Of a stretch of DNA of 64,000 nt, positions 58,382 to 64,000 are shown one piece after another. The translations under genes and the position numbers were made by a program. The notes beneath the pieces are model-generated. The model made no database searches. It had not been told where the DNA came from and saw only the letters and a program-made list of their open reading frames with translations. The DNA lies in assembly GCF_900110225.1 (NCBI RefSeq), contig NZ_FOCW01000008.1, positions 1 to 64,000 on the forward strand. The letters run 5' to 3'. The number at the start of each line of letters is the position of its first letter. Position 1 is the stretch's first letter. This DNA is from Allobrachymonas denitrificans DSM 15123 (GTDB lineage Bacteria; Pseudomonadota; Gammaproteobacteria; Burkholderiales; Burkholderiaceae_C).

Positions 58382-59122
58382 TCAAGGGCGCAGGACTTTC
58401 CAGGGCTTCACCTTTTTCGGGTCAAACTCTTTCGCTTCTTCCACATTGAGATAGCGGTACACCTTCCATCCTGCGCCAGCGGGAACAAACATCCAGTACA
58501 CATTGTCCGGCTCGCCGTCCACCAGCACAGGGTTGCCACCACTGGGGGCATAAGGCAGCAGGGTGTCCAGTCGGGCCTCTCTGTGGCGCCCTCCAATCGT
58601 GATGCCCTTCTTGTCAAAGCACCACGATTCGCCGTTGCCAGCCTGATAGCAGGCATTACCGAAAAGGTAATGGAAGTAGACGCCGTCTACTCCCAGATCC
58701 TTGGCCGTATAGACAAATGGTCCGTACCAAGCAGTTTTCCCTGTCGCATCGGCCCGTAGCCACAACTGCCCCTTGTGCAAATGTCCGCATTCGACACCCG
58801 CACCCTCGTTCCAGTAGCTTCCGTCAACCTTCCCGTTGTCCTCAATCCAGGCGTAGGCAACGGGGTGGCTCTCATCAGGCTCACTAATCTGATAGAAGTC
58901 GCGCGTTTTTTGCATCCGCTTGAGTCTTACGGGATCGTCGTAATGTCCCGCACGGTACTGCTTGAAACGCTTGACGCAAGAGGTGCTCGCTCCTGGTCGG
59001 AAGCTTTCTGCCGGAGTGACCAACGGCAGGGTTGATGAAGACAAAGGCGCAGCCGTGCCGGGCATGGCAAAACTAATGACCGCGAATCCGGACAGACTCA
59101 GCAGAAGATTTCGAAAGTTCAT
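58382..59122 (-). CDS. Secreted protein of unknown function
   Basis: A 246-residue protein with a signal peptide (MNFRNLLLSLSGFAVISFAM, likely cleaved after PGTAA). The mature part is rich in aromatic residues and Gly. It has SCVKRFKQYRAGHYDDPVRL, GVECGHLHKGQLWLRADATG and YLFGNACYQAGNGESWCFDK, with cysteines that could pair in the periplasm. I do not recognise the family. The gene is less GC-rich than its neighbours, and its upstream gap (59123-59187) is strongly AT-rich with an ATACTTAAGTAT palindrome at 59149-59160, which suggests a recent acquisition. Confidence 0.75.
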   Translation of the reverse strand: MNFRNLLLSLSGFAVISFAMPGTAAPLSSSTLPLVTPAESFRPGASTSCVKRFKQYRAGHYDDPVRLKRMQKTRDFYQISEPDESHPVAYAWIEDNGKVDGSYWNEGAGVECGHLHKGQLWLRADATGKTAWYGPFVYTAKDLGVDGVYFHYLFGNACYQAGNGESWCFDKKGITIGGRHREARLDTLLPYAPSGGNPVLVDGEPDNVYWMFVPAGAGWKVYRYLNVEEAKEFDPKKVKPWKVLRP

Positions 59123-59187
59123 ACAATCCCAAAAACGATTAATAATTAATACTTAAGTATAAATCATCTTTTGGTTGCAAACTGAAC

Positions 59188-61122
59188 TCAGAACCCCTCC
59201 ATCCCACCGAGATACCGCCACTCTCCCACCGGCAGATTACCCAGCATCACCCGCCCGATGCGGATGCGCTTGAGGCCGACCACCTTCAGGCCGACGGCTT
59301 CGCACATGCGGCGGATCTGGCGTTTCTTGCCCTCCACCAGCACGAAGCGCAACTGCTCCGGGTTCTGCCAGTCCACCTGCGCCGGCAGCAGCGGCTGGCC
59401 GTCCAGACTCAGGCCGTGGCGCAGCAGCGCCAGCTGGTCCGGCGGAAACACCGCTTCCACGTTCTCGCTCACGATGTGCTGGCCGTCGTCATACTCCACG
59501 CGCACCAGATACTCCTTGTCAATCGTGCTGTCCTCGCCGATCAGCTGACGCGCCACACGGCCGTCCTGCGTCAGCACCAGCAGGCCGGTGGAGTCGATGT
59601 CCAGCCGGCCGGCGGGGGCCAGTCCACGCAGTTGCTGCGGGCTGAAACGCTGGGTATGGCGGTCTTCACGCCAGCGGCTGCGCGCGTTGATCAGGCTGGC
59701 CGCGCTCTGGTAGCCATCCTCGGGCTGGCCGCTGACATAGCCAACCGGCTTGTGGATCAGGATGGTCACGCGCTGGGACTGCTGGCCTTGCGCGGCCTGG
59801 TCCACGTTGATGCTGTCGTCCGGCCCGACGCGCTGACCGGTTTCGGCACGCTGGCCGTTGACCAGCACCCAGCCACGCGCGATCCACTCGTCGGCTTCAC
59901 GCCGCGAACACAAACCGAGTTCGGCCATGCGCTTGTTCAGGCGCATGCCTTCGGCGTGTGCCACAACGGGTTGCGGTTGCGACTTGACTGGCGGAATGTC
60001 TCCGGGCTGCGTGCGTGTCGCCGGAGGCAGCGGGGCCCGGCGCGGAGCTTCATCGCGGTCAGCAAAACGGTCGGAATGCGCTTCAGGCGACTCTGGGCGA
60101 CGCTCCTGCGGGCGCAAACGCATGCCCTGTCCGGGGCGTGCAAACCCTCTGCCGCTTCCGCCGTCACGGCCTTCCGGCCGCGCCATGCCAGGCGCCCCAC
60201 TACGCCGTGGGCGTTCGTCTCCGCGCGCCCCGTCCCGTGCGGGACGCTGCGGGCGCCCGTCATCCTGGAATCGGGGTCGACGCTCTCCGTCCCGGCTCCC
60301 TCCTCCCTGGAAACGGGAACGGCGATCGGCGTCAGGCAGCCCTTCGCCCTGGAAACGGGAGCGGCGATCGGCGTCAGAGCGACCTTCTCCCTGGAAACGT
60401 GGACGACGCTCTCCATCAGACCAGCCCTCCCCCTGAAAGCGTGAACGTCGATCTCCGTCAGAGCGCCCTTCTTCCTGGAACCGTGGCCTGCGCCCGTTGT
60501 CTGGTCGCCCTTCGTCCTGAAACCGCGGGCGACGCTCGGCATCGGGACGCCCCCGATCCGAAAAACGGGGACGGCGTTCTGCGTCCGATCGTTCTTCTCC
60601 CGCGAAGCGTGGGCGACGCTCCCCATCAAAACGTCCCTGTTCCTGGATCCGCGGTCGACGCTCGGCCCCTTCACCCCGCATGGGCCGCTCGGCGCGAGCC
60701 TGTCGCTCCGGCGCTCCGTCGCCATCCCGTGAACGCGGCGGCCTGGCCGGACGATCCGACCAATCGGAGCGCTGCGGGCGCTCCCCGTCCGGCCGACCCG
60801 CGCGGGGCCGGTCAGGACGCGCACCATACGGCGCACGAGCGCCTCGCTCTCCGCGGTCCCCCCGCGCTCCGCCCTCCTCGCGTCCAAAGCGCCCTTCCGG
60901 CGCCGCCGCAGGCCTGGCCGGCGCATCCGCCCGCCACACATTGCTGCGCACCGAACGCATCGGCGCGCCAGCCTTGCCGGCAGACCCATGCGACTGGCTG
61001 CCCTGGCTGCGAAGCGGCGCATTGCGGGAGGAGGAAGAGGAAGGCGCAGCGCCAGAATCAGGCTGCGCCGGCTTGGCCGGACGCGAAAGCGTGCGGCGCG
61101 GTTTGGGCGTATCGGAACTCAT
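59188..61122 (-). CDS. rluB: 23S rRNA pseudouridine synthase RluB with long repetitive N-terminus
   Basis: A 644-residue protein. The C-terminal ~255 residues are a standard RsuA/RluB enzyme: an S4 RNA-binding domain ([20 protein letters not shown], about residue 393) and the catalytic domain with [17 protein letters not shown] holding the active Asp. The N-terminal ~390 residues are disordered, rich in Arg, Asp, Glu and Gly, and include ten 14-residue tandem repeats. Known RluB proteins often carry basic extensions, but usually shorter ones. GATAATGCGCC lies directly before the ATG. It modifies U2605-type sites in 23S rRNA if orthologous to E. coli RluB. Confidence 0.93.
   Translation of the reverse strand: MSSDTPKPRRTLSRPAKPAQPDSGAAPSSSSSRNAPLRSQGSQSHGSAGKAGAPMRSVRSNVWRADAPARPAAAPEGRFGREEGGARGDRGERGARAPYGARPDRPRAGRPDGERPQRSDWSDRPARPPRSRDGDGAPERQARAERPMRGEGAERRPRIQEQGRFDGERRPRFAGEERSDAERRPRFSDRGRPDAERRPRFQDEGRPDNGRRPRFQEEGRSDGDRRSRFQGEGWSDGERRPRFQGEGRSDADRRSRFQGEGLPDADRRSRFQGGGSRDGERRPRFQDDGRPQRPARDGARGDERPRRSGAPGMARPEGRDGGSGRGFARPGQGMRLRPQERRPESPEAHSDRFADRDEAPRRAPLPPATRTQPGDIPPVKSQPQPVVAHAEGMRLNKRMAELGLCSRREADEWIARGWVLVNGQRAETGQRVGPDDSINVDQAAQGQQSQRVTILIHKPVGYVSGQPEDGYQSAASLINARSRWREDRHTQRFSPQQLRGLAPAGRLDIDSTGLLVLTQDGRVARQLIGEDSTIDKEYLVRVEYDDGQHIVSENVEAVFPPDQLALLRHGLSLDGQPLLPAQVDWQNPEQLRFVLVEGKKRQIRRMCEAVGLKVVGLKRIRIGRVMLGNLPVGEWRYLGGMEGF
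60241..60660 (-). repeat. 42-bp tandem repeats coding 14-residue units in RluB
   Basis: Ten head-to-tail copies of a 14-residue unit whose consensus is [14 protein letters not shown], with RR starting at residues 155, 169, 183, 197, 211, 225, 239, 253, 267 and 281. Units differ at several positions, so the array is not newly made. Each unit carries an RRxRF basic-aromatic core and an acidic end. Confidence 0.92.
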
Positions 61123-61229
61123 GGCGCATTATCCCGCGCCCGCTCCCCCGCAGCCAGCCTTTATTGATACCTCCCGCGCCTGTATGACCGCACGGCAACG
61201 CAGCCGGCAGGCGCCCGAGGCCATGCCAC

Positions 61230-61952
61230 CTATTGCCGCTCGAACGTTCCCGTGCGCAACAGCTGCAGATCCGACACGATCAGCCCGCCATAGGCCACGC
61301 GGATGGCACCATGCGACTCCAGCACCGTCAGCGCCTCGTTCACGCGCTGGCGCGAGAGCCCGACCAGATAGGCCAACTCCTGCTGGGTGATGCGCAGCAC
61401 CTCCTCCACCGCAGGAAACAGCACCGGATTGAACAGCGCCGCCAGGCTGCGCGCCACGCGCATGTTGGGGCTGCTCAGGCGCTCGGTTTCGCGTGCCGCC
61501 ACGAACTGGCCGAGGCGCTCGTTGAGCTGGTTCATGATGAAGCGGTTGAAGCCGATGGAATGGTCCAGAACCTCGTGGAAGGTGTCAATCGGCAAGGCTG
61601 CCACCATGCTGGTGCGCAAGGCCTGGATGTTGTAGCGGTAGGGCTCGCGCTTGAGCAGCGTGCCCTCGCCGAACCAGCCCCCCGGCGCCACGCCGGAAAA
61701 GGTGATGCTCTGGCCGTTGACGTTGTCGTTGCTCATCTTGAGCAGACCTTCGAGCAGGCCGAACCAGTAGGTCGGCGCACGACCGGTACGGCAGACCAGT
61801 TCGCCCGAATGCACCTGGCCGACCACCACGTCCTCCTTCACACGTCGCTTGCATTCGGGGTTGAGCACATGCCACCAGGCGATGGCTTCGAGTTCTTCCT
61901 GGGTTGCGGCGCGGCGGCGCTCCAGCAGGGTGAGGCTAGGGGTCGGGGTCAT
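61230..61952 (-). CDS. Crp/Fnr-family transcription regulator
   Basis: A 240-residue regulator with an N-terminal cyclic-nucleotide-binding-like domain (about residues 40-150, with GGWFGEGTLLKREPYRYNIQ) and a C-terminal winged helix ITQQELAYLVGLSRQRVNEA. It has no Fnr-type cysteine set at the N-terminus, so it is not an obvious oxygen sensor. The ATG at 61952 gives a conventional N-terminus. It is divergent from an acyl-CoA synthetase gene and may control it; such pairs are common in this group. The ligand is unknown. Confidence 0.9.
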   Translation of the reverse strand: MTPTPSLTLLERRRAATQEELEAIAWWHVLNPECKRRVKEDVVVGQVHSGELVCRTGRAPTYWFGLLEGLLKMSNDNVNGQSITFSGVAPGGWFGEGTLLKREPYRYNIQALRTSMVAALPIDTFHEVLDHSIGFNRFIMNQLNERLGQFVAARETERLSSPNMRVARSLAALFNPVLFPAVEEVLRITQQELAYLVGLSRQRVNEALTVLESHGAIRVAYGGLIVSDLQLLRTGTFERQ

Positions 61953-62150
61953 TGTTCGGGCTGAAAGTAGCGGTTTGCGCGGGGAATTGTCGGTGAAACC
62001 GCCCCTCAACGGCAAAGTCCATCCACTATGCCAGCCAAAACCCCTCTTCATCCATCAGGGTTAAACCTAAAGAGGGAATGCCCTAGATTGTCGCCATAAA
62101 GACACCCAAACAACAAAGTCGCCGTTACTATTCACGGCAGACATTTGGTG

Positions 62151-62176
62151 CGTTGCGACTTGTAACCAGCGCAACG
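62151..62176. promoter_or_regulatory. Inverted repeat before the acyl-CoA synthetase gene
   Basis: CGTTGCG and CGCAACG are 7-base perfect arms separated by 12 bases, 39 bases upstream of the acyl-CoA synthetase start. It could be an operator for the divergent Crp-like regulator or a leader hairpin. Evidence is symmetry and position only. Confidence 0.4.
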
Positions 62177-62214
62177 GGCTTTTACAAACATAACGGAGAC
62201 AACGAGGCAAGCGC

Positions 62215-64000
62215 ATGAACATGACCTTCCCCCGATTGCTGCTGGAGCACGCACGCCAGCGCCCCAACGAGCACGCCCTGCGTGAGAAAGAGTACGGGAT
62301 CTGGCAGACCTGGAGCTGGCAGCGCGCGGCTGACGAAGTGCGCTGGATGGCCTGCGGCCTGACCAGCCTCGGCTTCAAGGCTGGCAACAACCTGGCCATT
62401 GCCGGCAACAACCGCCCGCACCTCTACCTCACCTTCCTGGCCGTGCAGAGCCTGCGTGGCATTCCGGTGCCCATGTACCAAGATGCCGTTGCCTCCGAAA
62501 TGGCCTTCGTGCTGCAGGATGCCGACATCCACTTCGTGTTTGCCGAAGACCAGGAACAGGTCGACAAGATGCTGGAACTGCGCGAGACCCTGCCCGGCCT
62601 CACGCACATCATCTATGACGATCCGCGCGGCATGCGCAACTACGACGAGCCGGGCCTGATCAGCGTCGAGCAGCTGTTCGAGCTGGGCCGCGAATTCGAG
62701 AAGAAGAATTCCGGCTTCTACGCCCAGGCGCTGGAGCAGGTGAAGTCCGACGACGTGGCGGTGATCCTGTACACCTCCGGCACCACCGGCAAGCCCAAGG
62801 GCGTGTGCCAGACGCACAGCGCCTTCATCGGCGCCGCCACCGGCAGCAAGGAAGTCGACGGCCTGCTGACCAGCGACAACATGATCTGCTACCTGCCGCC
62901 GGCCTGGGTGGGAGACTTCCTGTTCTCCATCGCCCAGTGGCTGGTGGTGGGTTTCACCATCAACTGCCCGGAATCGGCCGAAACGCTGTCCATCGACATG
63001 CGCGAGATCGGCCCGACCTACTACTTCGCACCGCCCCGCGTGTTCGAAGGCATGCTGACTTCCGTCTCCATCCGCATGGAAGACGCCGGCAAGCTCAAGC
63101 AGTGGATGTACAAGTCCGCCATGAACGTGGCCACCCGCGTCGGCTCCGACATTCTGGACGGCCAGAGCGTGGGCATCGGCGACCGCATCAAGTACAAGCT
63201 GGGTGACTGGTTCGTCTACGGTCCGCTCAAGAACGTGATGGGCCTGAGCCGCATCCGCGTGGCCTATACCGCCGGCGCCGCCATCGGCCCGGACCTGTTC
63301 CGCTTCTTCCGCTCCATCGGCGTCAACCTCAAGCAGCTGTACGGCCAGACCGAAACCTGCGCCTACGTCTGCCTGCAGAAGAACGGCCGCGTCAAGCTCA
63401 ATACCGTGGGCGAAGCCGCTCCCGGCATCGAGCTGAAGATTGCCGAGAACGGCGAAGTGCTGGTGAAGGGCGTGTCGGTGCTCAAGGAGTACTACCAGCG
63501 CCCCGACGCCACCGCCGAGGTGATCGACGAGAACGGCTACTTCAAGACGGGCGATGCCGGCGTGATCGACCATGACGGCCAGCTGCGCATCATCGACCGC
63601 GCCAAGGACGTGGGTAAGCTCGCCGGCGGCGCCATGTTCGCGCCCAACTACATCGAGAACAAGCTCAAGTTCTTCCCGCAGATCAAGGAAGCAGTGTGCT
63701 TCGGCCACGACCGCGACCAGGTGATGGCCTTCATCAACATCGACTACGAGGCCGTGGGCAACTGGGCCGAGCGCCAGGGCCTGCCCTATGGCGGCTATGT
63801 GGATCTGGCAGCCAAGCCGCAGGTGCTGGAGATGGTGCGCGACTGCGTGGAGAAGGTCAACGCCGACCTGGCCCGCGAAGAAGGCATGGAAGACACCCAG
63901 ATCGCCCGCTTCCTGGTACTGCACAAGGAACTCGATCCGGATGATGACGAGCTGACCCGTACCCGCAAGGTGCGCCGCGGTTTCATCTCCGAGAAGTACA
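62215..64000 (+). CDS. Long-chain acyl-CoA synthetase (AMP-binding), partial
   Basis: The first 595 codons of an AMP-forming acyl-CoA synthetase that runs off the right edge. The AMP-binding motif is ILYTSGTTGKPKGVCQTHSA, the later adenylation motif is LYGQTETCAYVCLQ, and YFKTGDAGVIDHDGQLRIID with DRAKDVGKLAGG marks the hinge and C-terminal domain. The family activates fatty or aromatic acids to CoA thioesters. The ATG at 62215 has GGAG 16-19 and GAGG 8-11 bases upstream; a second ATG follows two codons later. The substrate is not clear from the sequence. Confidence 0.93.
   Translation, partial: MNMTFPRLLLEHARQRPNEHALREKEYGIWQTWSWQRAADEVRWMACGLTSLGFKAGNNLAIAGNNRPHLYLTFLAVQSLRGIPVPMYQDAVASEMAFVLQDADIHFVFAEDQEQVDKMLELRETLPGLTHIIYDDPRGMRNYDEPGLISVEQLFELGREFEKKNSGFYAQALEQVKSDDVAVILYTSGTTGKPKGVCQTHSAFIGAATGSKEVDGLLTSDNMICYLPPAWVGDFLFSIAQWLVVGFTINCPESAETLSIDMREIGPTYYFAPPRVFEGMLTSVSIRMEDAGKLKQWMYKSAMNVATRVGSDILDGQSVGIGDRIKYKLGDWFVYGPLKNVMGLSRIRVAYTAGAAIGPDLFRFFRSIGVNLKQLYGQTETCAYVCLQKNGRVKLNTVGEAAPGIELKIAENGEVLVKGVSVLKEYYQRPDATAEVIDENGYFKTGDAGVIDHDGQLRIIDRAKDVGKLAGGAMFAPNYIENKLKFFPQIKEAVCFGHDRDQVMAFINIDYEAVGNWAERQGLPYGGYVDLAAKPQVLEMVRDCVEKVNADLAREEGMEDTQIARFLVLHKELDPDDDELTRTRKVRRGFISEKY

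Overview
The window is chromosomal DNA from a GC-rich betaproteobacterium. It is most likely a member of Burkholderiales/Comamonadaceae (Acidovorax-, Comamonas- or Delftia-like). This rests on gene content and dense, high-GC codon use, not on a marker gene: there is no rRNA or tRNA here, and no CRISPR array was seen.

Positions 1-32489 form a large, mosaic O-antigen/surface polysaccharide locus. From the left, an IS3-type insertion sequence cuts a first initiating sugar transferase gene. A minus-strand operon follows: dTDP-L-rhamnose genes (rfbC, rfbA, rfbD, rfbB), galU, a WbuB-like glycosyltransferase, the UDP-L-FucNAc genes (fnlC, fnlB, fnlA), an AT-rich imported block (wzy, a family 2 glycosyltransferase, wzx), and wbpB-wbpA. 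Divergently on the plus strand come wbpE, wbpD and the last 54 codons of a second wbpA. A second, paralogous cassette follows (wbpB2, wbpD2, wbpE2, a second wzx), then an acyltransferase, two family 4 glycosyltransferases, a PglE-like aminotransferase, a PglC-like phosphoglycosyl transferase and a long WbpM/PglF-like dehydratase. Two toxin-antitoxin modules sit inside the second cassette. AbiE, with a 49-bp palindromic operator, lies between the wbpA remnant and wbpB2. A small gene plus zeta-type kinase lies between wbpD2 and wbpE2. The sugars predicted from these genes are L-Rha, L-FucNAc, GlcNAc3NAcA and a 4-amino-4,6-dideoxy-GlcNAc.

Positions 32490-52523 are mostly housekeeping: acyl-CoA-binding protein, low-molecular-weight tyrosine phosphatase, M20 amidohydrolase, aldo/keto reductase, a leucine-rich-repeat/protein kinase fusion, coaX, kbp, amn, a NodI/NodJ-type ABC exporter, a hemerythrin protein, hbd behind an 18-bp palindrome, a Gly-rich lipoprotein, ribD, an O-methyltransferase, htpG with a clear sigma-32 promoter, an M48 lipoprotein protease, the mqsRA toxin-antitoxin pair and recQ.

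Positions 52524-64000 hold a cluster for ubiquinone synthesis without oxygen (DUF2249 protein, ubiU, ubiV, ubiT, a DGC zinc-binding protein, ubiX with a microsatellite-coded tail, ubiD). After it come a secreted protein of unknown function, rluB with a long repetitive N-terminus, a Crp/Fnr regulator and, divergently, an acyl-CoA synthetase that runs off the right edge.

The most unusual part is 13773-25191. There the UDP-GlcNAc-derived uronic acid pathway is present twice with one wbpA broken, and toxin-antitoxin modules are threaded through it. One of these toxins belongs to a family known to phosphorylate UDP-GlcNAc, the substrate of the surrounding pathway.
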